Counted from the stretch's first letter, positions 48,591 to 60,717 are shown. The stretch: 64,000 bases of DNA from Sisyra terminalis (GCA_958496175.1 OY292276.1:35484449-35548448), one strand, 5' to 3'. Notes: generated by a model not told the origin, from the sequence alone. Translations and numbers: made by a program.

Positions 48591-51324
48591 ATATCTGGAA
48601 ATTTACGTAAAAATTACATTACATTTATTTAATTAAAGATAAAATCGATAGTTATTTAATAATAATAATTAAAAAAAACTTTCATTCATACTCACATTTG
48701 TTTAACAAACTTGAAGTTCAAACGAAATTAAAACATAGAAATAATTGAAATAGTATATTTTAATTAAAAATTTCATAAAGCAAATTAACAGCGTAAGGTA
48801 TCGTTTGTAAATAGAAGTATAATTTAAACTTAAATGAATCTTTTTTTTCGCAATCAAGCGGCGTTCCGTTTTACAAAACAAAAAAGTATTTATCTCGAAG
48901 ACATAAAATAAAATAAGTACAAATTAAGATTGAACATTATAAAACTCTAACAAACTTTTTCCATTAATTTTCGATATTTAGACTACAATTTTAATTAAAT
49001 AGCATAAAATTGTTAATTTAGCGACACTTCAACTTCTCTTTTTTTCAAATATCTCGCGTGAAAGCACAGGCAAGCTTTTTTCGCTTTAATAAACAAAATA
49101 TGTTACATTTATCATACAATTAATTTTAAATTAGAATATATATTTACAAAGAATCAACAATATGGCTTTCTTTCTAAATTAAATGGAACATGCTTTGTTC
49201 AGTTTTATAATTAGTTGAAAATCATAATTATTTTTTTTTTAGTGACAAACTGTAATTTAATATATTAATTAGAACACTCAAGTAGACAACATCCTCAAAC
49301 ACATCCTGAATTTCATCAGCGCCAGAGGGCCCAAAAGACACTTGTCAGCAGGCTCCCCTTGTCAATCATAACTTGGCTTTTTGGTCATTAGCGACTATGT
49401 TTCATATTTTGTAACCCTTACATAAAATCCTCGTCAATTCTAATGAAAATTGCTTGTATAAACCAACTAATAACTGAGTAAATGAATAAGTAATTATACT
49501 ACTGTAAAATGTTTTACTCCTTTTTACAATATAGCCTGCGTATACCATAGTCGTACTCCTGAAGTTATAGCTATAAATACGTAAATAGCTATAATTAAAT
49601 TAAAAGAAAAGATAAGTTTAATACAATGTTTCGTAATCCGGGGTGCCAATACCCCTGGGTGTGCGAAAATATATTTTCGTGATTGCGGGAACCCCTTACA
49701 ATATAAATTATGAAATTTTTGATAACAAACTTCCAAAAAAATGTATTTCTCTAGACTAAAAAAGAAACAAACACATTTCCCAATGGGGTTCGAAGAGTTA
49801 TTTTCAGATTCAAAGGGGTGCGGTTTATTTAAATGGAAAAGAACTCTGATTTAATAAAACTATTGATGTTAAAAGAATACTTCAAAAAAATAGGCACAAA
49901 AATAGAAAATTATTAAAAAGGTGCAATTTTCTTGTGTTTTTTCAAATTTCCAAGTAAATTTGTATAAAAAGAAAACTTTAATAGTTTGTTATTTATGGAA
50001 CACTAGTCTTAGAATAATGATTCTTTTAAATAGCCATTTTTGACGATTTCGAAAATATAGAAATTTGTTAAACTGTAGTTCTACTGTCTATCCATGATAT
50101 TATACTATTATAACACTACTCATAATCCATCCATATTTGTATCCCCGCCTGAAAAAAACGTTGGAAAGCACATTTAAATCAACATCGAAGAAAACATCAA
50201 TTAATTGTATCACAACATACATTTGAACAAAAAAACACCAAAAATGAGACAACAAAAGTCAAGTGAAAATGTGAAACTTTAAACATTTCCGCCAATGTAA
50301 ACACCAAAAAGGAGATGCCAAGCTAAGAGAGACAGCAACTTTGAGAACCAGGAAGATTGAGACTTGTGACGGAAGGTCGTTGCGAATTGCTCATTTGCCC
50401 ATTATAGAAAAAAAATTAGGTGACATCAGCACACCAATAGCTGAAGCACAATACAACCACCAAAATACACAAAACGTATATTTTTTTTTAAATTTTCAAA
50501 TGATTTTAACATAAAAATCCGTTCAGTTCGACATTCAATGCGTCGAAAACATTAAACTTGAACGGAAAATTTGGAAAAACCCGCAGTAGTTGTTGCGATA
50601 TTTGAGGACGAACTCGGTTGGGAGATGACGAAAATCCACACAAATTCCCACACTTCGTTATAAATGAAGCTGAAAAATCTTGAATTAGTTTAAACTTAAA
50701 TTGTTCATTGCTGGAAAAATTTGCCGTATCAAGCTCAACAAAATCAATATGGCTTGCTTAATTGCAAGCATACTCATTTTTCCAACATTGAAACACCGCA
50801 ATCTATATGTTTGGATTATCAAAATCTATCTATGTATATATATGTATGTACATTACGATTGTTATTATTAATGTTTTCTTAAAATTTATGTTTATTTCTA
50901 CATGAAATAAGGCCAACAAAATAATTAAAAATTTTGATTTAATGTTATGAACTGAATTCATCTAGAAATCTAGAAGAGCATGCAATTTTTTAAATTGTAG
51001 GTTGCTGTTACGAAAACACGCTATATTTCTCTAACTTGAATATTAACGAATAAAATTACCGCTCCTTCCTTTAACATCGGATGAAGTCTTCAATTATTTG
51101 TTTTTAAACTGTATTAAGTTATTAAAAATTTAAGTTTAAGGAGATTCTTGGTAAATTATAACAACATTTACTCACATAAGTTTTGATCAATAAAGCTTTT
51201 CGAAACATAATTACTGTTAAATTAATAGCTACGCAAATGCTAGTTGAAATATGTTAACAAATACATCACTTTCTATTTAATTTAAGTGGTATTTAAAAAC
51301 GTAAAATTTTTACTCCAGTTAAGC

Positions 51325-51697
51325 CAGGGGTTGCTAAACTTTCTTTATCATTAACCTCTTCATAAATTTTGAAATCGATCCCCATCGATCCCCAAAGTGA
51401 TTTTCAGTTAATTAAAATAAAACTATCAGCGCTCGTAAAAAATCTAACATGAAGTCAATTTCAGTATGTGTCTAGACTCCCTATAGACCCTCTAGATAGT
51501 GGTTTTTAATTAAAAATAGATTATGCTTTTTTCAAATTCCACACAAAGGAATATATTTATAGAAAATTCGTCGAACCCATGAAATTTGATTGCAACCGGG
51601 TTAAATACTATCGCTCTAAAATATCTATATCTATCGACTCCTCTAAAGCATTAAATCAACCCCAAGGGGTCAATATCGACCACTTTGATAACCCCTG
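51325..51697. mobile_element. hAT-like element relic
   Basis: Ends CAGGGGTTGCTAAACTTTCT and, reversed, CAGGGGTTATCAAAGTGGTC form terminal inverted repeats typical of hAT elements (373 bp between ends). The flanking 8 bases no longer match. No coding capacity. Confidence 0.6.
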
Positions 51698-51914
51698 AGC
51701 AAAATTATATAAAGAATATGCTTCTGAGGAAATATTTTTGGATTTTGATTTGAAACCATCAAAATCTATGCTGATTCCAGCTCTTAATAATCTTATGTTA
51801 AATGAATACTTTAAACATATTTTATGCATTGACACAAGATCAGTTTTAGGCTTTTTTTCGTGGAAGTTAATAACAACTGTTGAAAAGGTGCTAATAAGTT
51901 ATAACACTTTGGAC

Positions 51915-52020
51915 TGAAGTTGGGGCTAGAGTTAGAGCTAGGGTCGAAAATTAACTCTAAGGCCAAAATTAGGGCCACAGCGAAAAAATAATTGGACCTG
52001 GAGCTAAATTGGGATCTAAA
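51915..52020. repeat. Decayed short tandem repeat, GAGCTA/TTAGGGC-like
   Basis: Imperfect hexamer-type repetition (GGGGCTAGAGTTAGAGCTAG, then TTAGGGCC and GGAGCTAAATTGG). It is not an array of the insect TTAGG telomere repeat. Confidence 0.45.
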
Positions 52021-52479
52021 CTTATTATGGCCAACTTCTCTTCTTACTGGTCTTATAATTAGTCCAAAATACATTTTTTTCAGAATTTTGGAAACGTTTG
52101 AAAGAGATACCATGAAAATTAAAAAAATAGAAACAAAGTATTTAATTTTATCACCATTGTACTGCATTTGAAAAGGATAATGAATGCTATTAATAAAGAT
52201 ACAATCTACTAACTAGAAAATAAACTAGTTTTTTTATTAGCTAAAGACAGTATACTTTTCTTTAAATAGCTACATTGAAGTTTGTTTTTGAAAATATTTT
52301 TGGATAAGTAGTTTTTGTAAATGTAAAATTTAGCGTTTGAATTAAAGTACTAAAAAATGTATTTAACCTGATATACTTAGAAAACCTTTTGTATTTTTTT
52401 TTTAACATTCTTTTAAAAAAATGTGTAATAATAATAATTTTGAAAATATTTTTTATACATCTTTAAATTATACCATATC

Positions 52480-52713
52480 AGAAGAAGAGTGGCGAGAGAA
52501 TGGCCTTGGACGGCTCATAAAAATGAGGTGGCAAATTGACATTAACAAATCCATAAAAGATTTTAGTTTGTGGAAAACCCGAAGGGGACATTTTATAATA
52601 ATTAAAAAATTTAAAAGCATTTGATTTTTTACCTATTTTCTTGACTAATGAGGAAGAAGAGGGTAGTAAATTTCAGTCGAACTCGGGCGGTAAAATCAGT
52701 GGCTACGCCACTG
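52480..52713. mobile_element. hAT-type miniature element, decayed relative of 17833-18063
   Basis: Internal blocks line up with the element at 17833-18063: GACGGCTCATA... with GACGGCATAT..., ATTGACATT, TCCATAAA, TTGACTAATGA.GAA, and GGGCGGTAAAATC with GGGCAATAAAATC. The right end TACGCCACTG is the expected terminus. The left end is eroded and no target duplication is visible. Confidence 0.55.
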
Positions 52714-54107
52714 ATTATTGATAATATATCGGATCTATGAGTCTCATATTTTAGAATAGAAAAACAAAAGTCTAAACAAACCTTGTCACTATTTGTGCAG
52801 TATTTGACTTAAAGATAATAGTTTCGTAAACAACAGAAAGCTTTCTAGAAATTACTACTCTTCTGGAATATAAGAAAAGCCTCTAATAAAATCAGTGTTT
52901 TTCTTCAATAATATAATTTATTTTTAATAAATATATCGTATTTTATATGTTAACCGTGGTGCAATTGTACTTTTAACTTAGAATTTAACATATTTTTTTA
53001 TTAAAAAATGGCAAAAATCTCCTTAAAATCAAATCTTTAAATTTATTTCTTGAATGATAATTTGAGATTCTTTTTAATAAATTGTTCGTATTGATTCTCA
53101 TAAATTAAAAACTTATAGGCTACTCAAACTATATACTACGTTTTAATGGAGGTTTTATCAAATGAACAATTTTATTCTTTGTATTTCAAATTATCAAACT
53201 ATATGAATAAAGAATGAGTCATTTAACTGATTGACTATCGACTTTAAATCGCAACTTCAAAGCGAACAAATTAAATCGATTTGAAATTTTATTCGCTAAT
53301 GCAAACCTGCTAGAATGATTAATAGTTCTCAGTATTTATCTAGAATCTAGATGACGCTTGAATTACATTCAAATAATAATCTATTCTTCTTAATTACAAC
53401 TATTTAAATTGCATCGCTTCGCTGTGAAGCGAAAAAAATATGCGATAAAAGCCTCAATTTGTTTGAAACTATTCTCTATTTTATAATCTCATGCAATATT
53501 TTCTAATATTTCATATAATATCTGTGATTTATTGTTAAAGTTATAGATAATAAAGTCAATTACTTGTGTCTGGCTTTAGTTTCGTGTTGGCCTCATTTCG
53601 AGTATTAAATAAACTGGTAAACTGGAGTTAACTCCAAAGCATTGAGAGAAGCAAGCTGAGGAAGCGATTGCAACAATACTAGAAGATAGGTAGCAAAACT
53701 TTATGTACAGCCAATGTACATTTTAAGTTTATTTATATTTTTTTATAATATTCGTTACGATCTCGACTCGCCATCTGTTCACTGGAAAATTAGTATATTT
53801 AAATGTAAGTTTAATACCTTAAAAATGTATTTTAAAGTTACAGGGACGTTTAATCTATGGGAATATCTAAAATGAAAATATTAATTTGACTGTAACATTA
53901 TAGTTGCATAAATATTAAGTTTATATGAATTTAATTATATGAAAATTGTCTTGTACAAGTTTTCCTTGCTAGCGTTAAGTGCGGTTGTAAAGATATGTTG
54001 AAGAGATAAGACCGCAATTGCAGTTGTATTAAAAAAGTAATGAAATATTTAATGAGGTAGAAATTTCGCGATTGGAATGGAGATTTGAATGGATGTGGCC
54101 GACTTAC

Positions 54108-54968
54108 CCTCGCTGCTATTGACGTGGTTGGTTTTTCGAGAAGATCCCATAACCATTTTTGGTATTGAGCACATTTACCGTCTCCAAATTCTTCCTCTTC
54201 CCGCTGCCGTAGCGACTCGGCTTCTTTTCGCATTTCCTCATGTACGTGTTCTTTGCGCTGGTGGTACTTGTGCTGACAGCAGGATTCCAGGTAGAGTTCG
54301 TCGACACCCCAATATTCTAAATCGTCACTAAATGCTAATACACACATTTCGTCCACTAAGTGCAATTTACCCGTTCTATAAAAATTTAATATTGAACTAA
54401 AACTTTTTGGATGTCTATCAAAAAAATATTCGTTGTCTATGAGTGAATAGTCGTCGCACAACTCGGTGATTGCTTCATGGGTGTTACAGTCTCGCAAACG
54501 ACCGAGCCGCGTATGAGGTAAGCGTTCTAAAGTGCGCCAAAGAACTTCATGCTTCACACCGCCAACATTGATATAGACTCGGCGATTCAGAGCTTTTGAT
54601 CGCATAATCATGAAGGGCTCTGGTGGTAGCGACGACATTGAGCGTGAGTACGCTCGCTGCTGTTGCAGCTGTAGAGGTAAGGGCGGTGGTAGAGATGTCT
54701 GCTGCATCCCCTGGCCAGGAGGAGACACCATTGTGCCTCCGAGAGCCGGAAACGGGGCGTAATGAACTTCTTTACCGCCGCCTCCGACTTGGTTCTCCTC
54801 AGAGTACCCATTAAGGTTGGCGGTAGATGGTTGCCTGTGAACCACCGTTGACGCCGTCGTTGTTGAGTCTACGTCCCGTGATTGCTGCTGTTGATCACGC
54901 TGCCGTGTGGAGTTGTCCTCGAAACAGTTTGGATGATAACTGTCTTGTGTCGAGTACGTATGTTGCAT
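54108..54968 (-). CDS. Shab: Shab coding exon 1: N-terminus and T1 domain
   Basis: The exon encodes residues 1-287. Residues 1-120 are low-complexity (Q, S, T and P runs) with the Shab-like pieces [10 protein letters not shown] (65-74) and [13 protein letters not shown] (108-120). The T1 tetramerisation domain follows at about 129-238, starting [20 protein letters not shown]. The HX5CX20CC zinc motif of Kv2-Kv4 T1 domains is complete: H203, C209, C230, C231. A charged linker ([19 protein letters not shown]) leads to S1. The start ATG is the first one after an in-frame TAG at 54998-54996. Its context (TTCCATG) is weak. The donor AGG|GTAAGT at 54107 ends the exon in phase 0 after ...SIAAR, and the next exon begins VIAIISIL, the expected Shab junction. 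The N-terminus is shorter than that of Drosophila Shab, which carries long Q/G runs. Confidence 0.95.
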
Positions 54969-55070
54969 GGAACTACCCCTTCTGGCACCAACGATCTACC
55001 TGAGGAGTTCAACAGCTTATCCTCATCCACCGCTCCATAAACTCTTCATTGCTTTTTGACGCATTATCAC
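54969..55070 (-). promoter_or_regulatory. Shab: Shab 5'UTR part of exon 1, with an upstream ORF
   Basis: A good splice acceptor (pyrimidine tract ending TTTCTTTCAG|G, AG at 55072-55071) places a noncoding segment of 102 nt before the start ATG, so at least one more 5' exon must exist upstream. The segment holds a 13-codon upstream ORF, ATG at 55064-55062 and TGA at 55025-55023. Its ATG has A at -3, a better context than the main ATG. Whether it represses translation cannot be told from sequence alone. Confidence 0.7.
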
Positions 55071-55132
55071 CTGAAAGAAAAAAAATCGTTATAAAAACTC
55101 AAGAATTATCCCTTTCTTCCTTTTTTTTAATA

Positions 55133-56010
55133 CAGGCTGTTTTTTAGAGGTATAGAACTTTAAGTGGGCAACACTTTTTCAACCGACGGTCATTTTGTCA
55201 GCTGTTAAGTTATTTGGGTTTGGAATTTCAACATGAATAGAACGCCTGAACAACGCATTATGCAAATTTATTTTGAAAATCATGATTTTGTTTGAAAAAT
55301 GTATCGCGCACTACGTCCATTTTACGATCAACATAATCATCCATCAGAGCAATTAATTCCATGAACTATGCGCATCCACAAAGACGTCGTACAGAAAAAC
55401 TGAATATTTGGTGTGCTTTATGGGCTAGTGGAATAATTGGTCCGTACTTCTTTAAAAACGATGCTGGTCAAAACGTTAGAGTCAATGGTGACCGTAATAG
55501 AGCCATGATTAGTGACTTTTTCGTTCATCAATTGAACAACCATAATGTGAAGAAGCTGTGGTTTCAACAAGACGGTGCTACATATCACACAGCTCGTGCC
55601 ACAATTGATTTATTGAAGGAAACGTTTGGTAACCGCATATTTTCATGTTTCGGACCCGCACGATCTCCAAGATCGTGCGATTTAACGCCGCTAGACTATT
55701 TTCTGTGGGGATATGTGGAGTCGCTTGTCTACGCCAATAAGCCCCGAACAATTGACCACATGGAGGACAACATTCACCGTGGTATTGCCGATATACGGCC
55801 AAAAAAGTTGGAAAAAATCATTGAAAATTGAACCTCCAGATTAGGCTACGTCTGAGCCAGCCGTGGCGATCATATGCCAGAAGTCAAATTAAAATTATAA
55901 GACCAAAAGATTACCTATCTTTCGAAAAAAGTAAATTTCATGTCAATTTAAAGAAAATCATCTTTGTTTTATTCTGTTTCAAAGTTCTATACCCCTAAAA
56001 AAACACCTTT
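55133..56010 (+). mobile_element. Deleted mariner-family (DD41D-type) transposon
   Basis: 878 bp between TA dinucleotides (55131-55132 and 56011-56012). Terminal inverted repeats share TTTTAG.GGTATAGAACTTT at both ends, the right one reversed. Inside is a broken transposase (see the pseudogene entry). Intact relatives are usually about 1.3 kb, so the middle has been lost. The element sits 62 bp from the Shab 5'UTR splice acceptor. Confidence 0.85.
55233..55831 (+). pseudogene. Broken mariner-type transposase
   Basis: The N-terminal piece begins at ATG 55233 (MNRTPEQRIMQIYFENHDFV). It meets TGA at 55293, continues in frame with YRALRPFYDQHNHPSEQLI, and hits TGA at 55362. This is the DNA-binding end. 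After a deletion that removes the first catalytic Asp and shifts frame, 55361-55831 encodes the C-terminal catalytic part: KLWFQQDGATYHTAR with the second Asp, and CDLTPLDYFLWGYVE with the third. There are 40 residues between them; the usual W-P-P-R-S has lost one residue, so the ancestor was DD41D. It is inactive. Confidence 0.85.
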
Positions 56011-56429
56011 TACATGAACAAGTACTACAATACTAAAAATGATTAAAACCAAGTGTCATTCAAGACAAGTTCAATAGCATTTAGTTTCAATAGTAAGTAT
56101 TTTCATAAACATTTTGGCATAATTGAGCAAAGTTTTGAGCATAGTACAAGTAGTATAGGCTAATTGAAGAATTGAAATACTCGCATCACAACTATGACTA
56201 TAGCATTGGTCAATTACCGAAAATAATAAGGTTTCCAGGAGAAAATAAACAAAAATTACCAATTGACACGTATGGTAAATAGGAGAAATCTGTGTACAAT
56301 GTGTCCATTTTGTAATACAAAAGTAAATAATAAAACCTGAATAAATAATGAAACCTGGATAAGTGAGAAATCTCTATAACTAAAACTTTTTCTCAGGTCC
56401 CGGTACCTCTACACTAAAAAACCTCTTTT

Positions 56430-57048
56430 CTGTCCCTGGCCATATTATTAGACGCACTTAAGATTTTACACAGAATGTACATATTCTACCAAATTAAATT
56501 TAATATTGTTTACTTTTTAAATGATTAAAAAGTTGTATTGATTTTTAAGAAATATATTTTCTGGGTAAGGATAAGACCTTGTTTATTATCCCTATTACTC
56601 TACATTAGAATAATAGCCTTGATTTGAAACTCATTGAAAATATGTGGAAGTCGCTGACAAATAGTAGTTAAAGAGGTGGTCACAACAGAAAAATAGCCCT
56701 TAGAAAAAATATTCACGTACGGAATCATCATCCACAAATACAGCAGACAGTATTGTCCTACAAAGATAGCATTCTGCGCATAATAGGAACTTCAATATTA
56801 GTGAACGGGCTTTCATTTAAATATTAAACAATTTAGCTCGCCATAATTAAGAAGATGTTTCATTAATTTGATGGTACTTTTTTTTAGTAAATTTGGTTTT
56901 TTGTCACGTTAGTTGATAATAAGCGTAATAAATCAAATTTGTACAGGAAAGTTCAACTCAATCAAAAATATGGACCTAAAATAAAATAGCTCTTACTTCT
57001 GGTTTTATACAAAACTTATAGTGCGTCTTTTAATATAGCCAGGGACTG
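56430..57048 (+). mobile_element. Deleted Tc1-like transposon
   Basis: Terminal inverted repeats: left CTGTCCCTGGCCATATTATT followed by AGACGCACTTAAG, right (reversed) CAGTCCCTGGCTATATTAAA followed by AGACGCACTATAAG. TA follows the right end; the left flank is now TT. At 56618-56671 a plus-strand remnant LDLKLIENMWKSLTNSS resembles the Tc1 transposase motif SPDLNPIENVW. At 619 bp it is internally deleted and inactive. Confidence 0.8.
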
Positions 57049-59280
57049 TATGTTGAGAGTAAAGCAAAAATTGTGTTTATGATTGTACCATATTTTAGTT
57101 AACACATATAATTAATAATAATACTACTGATAATAGTACTTATAATAATGTATAATAATACTACTTATATTGATGTGCCATTGCAGGCACTTCCGGAAGA
57201 TGTTATAACAGTGAGGTAAAAACATTTTTTTACTTTCACCAAATAAATATAACTTCTCTCGCGCGTACAAAAGTTCACGTACCATTTTTTTCAAAGTTCA
57301 AGCTAATTTTCCTCCACTACATATTAACATGGTTATAAACAAAAATACACAGTTAGATCAAATTGAAACTATTTTTCATATCTGGATTACGCAATTCTTT
57401 TGAAGAAATATTTTTTATTGTAGTTCTTTGAAATAAGTCATTGATTTTTTTGTTGAACTCTATCCAAATCATTAAACTCAATAAATCCAATCACTAATTC
57501 CAACCGTAATAATTAAAGGAATATTTTCAATACTTCTGACTAGTAGAACTTAATAAACCTCAAAATAGTTTTTCTTTAATATCTGGAAACAGTTATTGTG
57601 ATTTTTATGATTTTTTATTACATTTTTCGAAATAAAAAGAAATTTGATTCAATAAAATTCTATGAACGCACGTAAAACACTACTATAAACTCGCATCTAT
57701 TATATTGTTCATATAACAAAAAAAAAATCAAAAACCCTCCAACTCGTTAAATATGCAACATCAAACTTTTGCAATCATTATTTCTCCAAATACGTCTTTA
57801 GTGTCTAGACAAGCCAAAATTTTAATTCAATGTGAAATGTTCTGATGTGAATATAATTACTTTTGAAAATTCCACCAGTTTCATATACATTTCCACAATG
57901 AAGTAACCGCATGGAAAGCGGCTAATAAAACTTTATGAATATATTGATTTAGTTTTTTTGAATAATTTTTGTCAATGATAAAGTTGAAGGGTTTTCTTTT
58001 TCAAGAAGAAAAACGAGGGTTTCGTGCACGCGTGAGGTATTCATGGTGTATAAATAATCGGTAACACGTTTCGACAATCGCATGTATTCCATATTTGTTT
58101 TCAATTCTCATACAATTTCAAAATAAGAAATTTAACAAAACGTTACAAGCGTAAGCACATGGCTCACCTATTTAAAATCTCTCAGCATCTCGTGACTCGA
58201 CACCTTTATCGTAAAAAAAGCTCAGTTCGTTATGCAAATATCATTTCGGTTACATTTATGAATATGACGTGCTTTTTAACTATATCATTTGTTCATTAAG
58301 GTTTTTATACATATAATGCATTTTAAACCGCCTTTTTATTTATACTGGGTCTATTTTCAAACCATTTTAACTTCCATTTTCTAAAATCCGATAAATGCTT
58401 TAGTGTCAAGCTTTTGAAATATAATTAAGTTTTATATTTTCTAATCACGAGCAGTTATTTTTAAACTTTCCAATTTTTGAACTTAAATATTTTAAAATAA
58501 ATTTTCTAATATTGGGAATTATAAGGAGACTAAATTAGCTTTAATCTTAGCTTTAAAGTCAACAAGTAAAACCTAGATATGTAGGAAAAATCAATTTTCA
58601 TTTACTTAATTTCTTCAATAATCTTATTTTTGATTAAAATTGTATATATCAAAAAAGTTAATGATAAAAATTTGCTGATTACCATGAAAGATTGCAGCTT
58701 TATTTTCTGATGAAAATATTTTTTAAACTTTGTCTTTTGCAAAGTTTAACCATATTTGATTATTGTTTTGGAGATATTATTAGTTGTTTACAAGAATTAC
58801 TGGAGAGAAGTCGCTTTGATCTGTCTTCAGCTTATTTGAGTGGCAATTATTAATATGAAATGACTTCACCGTAGGTTATAATACCTTCAAAGTTGCTGTA
58901 AATCACATAAATAGCTTGCTGAATATTATGCAGTTGTTAAGTATGGGAAAAGAATAAAGGGTATAGATTAATCTTCTTTCAGTTAATATGTGAATGGAAT
59001 AAATTGGAGTGAAATATGAAGTAAGTTCTAAGTAATTTGTAAAAAGCATATTATAAAGCCTTCGCTTTCAAGCAGAAGATTAATCAAGGCTTTATACGCT
59101 TGAAATATGCATTGCAATCGGTAAAGTGGTTGAAATTCAACAGTAATAACTTCTAAACTAAATTTGAAATATTCTAAAACAAAATTTGTGTAATTTCATT
59201 TGGTAAAGACGAATATTTCGAAGAATTTTACATAATATTGATAGATCTAAAAATTAAATAACTACATTTTGTGATTCTTA

Positions 59281-59488
59281 TCCCTTTTAGAACCGCCAAA
59301 TCTGGCGACGTTGCAATTTTTATTTTTTTTTTAATTTAATTCGTGAATAAATCGGTCAGTAGTTAAAATTTAGCCTCAAGAGAGAAAATTATACCATATA
59401 TAAGAACTGAATTAACAAAAAAATTGTGAATAGAATAAAAATAAAATAGAAAATGCAACGTTGCCAGATTTGACGGTTCTAAAAGGGA
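59281..59488. mobile_element. Miniature inverted-repeat element, TCCCTTTTAGAACCG ends
   Basis: 35-bp terminal inverted repeats (59281-59315 and 59454-59488) with two mismatches, beginning TCCCTTTTAGAACCG and including CAACGTTGCA. 208 bp, no coding capacity. No clear target duplication. A truncated relative lies at about 62845-62955. Confidence 0.8.
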
Positions 59489-59770
59489 CATGATCCCAAT
59501 TTACAAAAAGGTTATTAATATAAAATTAATATAAAAATATGCATTATACAATATATATTATACAATACTTTTATTTAGAAATTGTCATTCATGAATTTTA
59601 TTGAAAGTAATATTTAAGTTTTGAAATGACCACGCTTCGACTAAGTTCGTTGAAATGAAAAGACAGTTGGAGAGAGATAAAATCTCCGAATCGAATACGG
59701 GGTCAAAAAATGTTAAACATGAGTCCTCTATACTTTACCTATGTGACTAATAGTCGACGTCAGTGGGCAG

Positions 59771-59924
59771 CAAGGTTTATAAATTACACAGGTTGCCCCA
59801 TTAGAAAAAAAAAATGACGTCACACGAAGAATTTTGAAATTTGAATCAGTCTAAAGATATGTACGAATTTCTTCTGGATACATCACGTAGCGCATGAGGC
59901 CACCTGTGTATTTTATAAACCTTG
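59771..59924. mobile_element. 154-bp miniature transposon with 9-bp target duplication, copy 2
   Basis: Perfect 9-bp duplications AGTGGGCAG (59762-59770 and 59925-59933). The ends CAAGGTTTATAAATTACACA and, reversed, CAAGGTTTATAAAATACACA match the copy at 37810-37962, in opposite orientation. Confidence 0.9.
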
Positions 59925-60424
59925 AGTGGGCAGTGGTAGAAATGCACACTTCATGTTATGCGCAAGATAATTTAGGAAAACAGAGATAGAAACTCCAAAT
60001 TTTGATGTGAAATATTGGATCAAGAAGAAAGCAGTTATATACTACATAAGCTTTCTGTTCTGTATCTCTATGGATTCAACTCCTACTTATAGTTTTTCGT
60101 AAGATTTTTATAGATCTTAAATGACACTTACTATTTCTACTTAATCCTACTTACTCATCAAAAAATAACTGGAATAGATTCTAACCGGCCCTATCATTAA
60201 GATATGTTTTCTCAAACCACACCGATTGAGGGTTAATATTTGTTAATTTTTTTTACTATAAAATTTCATACTAAAAATAGAAATCAATAAAAATATAAAT
60301 ATTTTTTTTATTGCTATGTTAATATTGAAAATACTTTTTCAATAATAATATATTAATCATTATTTACAAAAATAAGCTATAAACCTGAATAAAAAACATA
60401 GCTTAAACAAAATGTACTTTAGGC

Positions 60425-60717
60425 GTATTATTCCAGATACATATTTTGATTGTTAAGCAATCTTCCTCAGTGGTCATCAAGTAGTATTGGATAGGTCTGT
60501 AATTGCAACGTGATGAATCACGCGTGAACTTTTGTTCAAATTTATTTTAACAATTATGAGATATTGTTTACAAAAGTAAACTACAAACATTAATCTTGAA
60601 CCAAAGTTGAAAATTTATGTTTTTAGTTTACTTTTGTTAATTATATTTCATAAATTAAACCAAAATACTTTTTGTATATATTATTTAAACAATACAACTG
60701 TTCAAAGTCAGCGAAAA
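60425..60717 (-). repeat. Dispersed palindromic repeat with hammerhead-like core, copy C
   Basis: Minus strand: CCA, CTGAGGA (60469-60463 region), hairpin GATTG-CTTAA-CAATC, AAA (core GAA changed), ATATGTAT, C, TGG. It has the same order as copy A. The part at 60540-60665 is an inverted repeat around about 60605 (TAGTTTACTTTTGT arms). The end ACTGTTCAAAGTCAGCGAAA matches copy B. Confidence 0.55.

Larger units (their letters stand above)
43803..54107 (-). other. 10.3-kb Shab intron with palindromic repeats and hAT relics
   Basis: Holds the palindromic repeats at 46.3-46.8 and 47.3-47.6 kb and a GT-rich low-complexity tract. hAT-type relics lie near 51.3-51.7 and 52.5-52.7 kb, with a possible third at about 49630-49830 (GGGGTGCCAATACCCC and an inverted AATGGGGTT/AAAGGGGTGCGG side). 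A GC-richer island at about 49290-49390 is unexplained. No gene is supported. Confidence 0.65.
2763..55070 (-). other. Shab: Shab (Kv2) potassium channel gene locus, minus strand
   Basis: This is the span of the only recognisable gene. It encodes a voltage-gated delayed-rectifier K+ channel of the Kv2/Shab family, a tetrameric plasma-membrane protein that repolarises neurons and muscle. I joined ten coding exons by GT/AG boundaries with matching phase. The long form (54968-54108, 43802-43592, 40448-39816, 15784-15447, 12417-12325, 4275-3715, 3658-3469, 3415-2763) gives 1179 residues. Ending in the exon at 5110-5036 gives 736 residues, and ending in the exon at 19824-19739 gives 596. Large introns (10.3, 3.1, 24.0, 3.0 and 8.0 kb) alternate with introns of 56 and 53 bp. 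Upstream 5' exons and the promoter were not located. The family assignment is certain from the T1, S1-S6 and filter sequences. The isoform set is inferred from splice sites and phase, not from transcripts. Confidence 0.95.

Noticed and set aside
48364..48636. 90-codon plus-strand ORF rich in Cys/Val/Phe
   Set aside because: Produced by GT-rich low-complexity sequence; no domain.
53405..53430. Hairpin TCGCTTC...GAAGCGA
   Set aside because: Seven-bp stem only, no terminator or RNA context.
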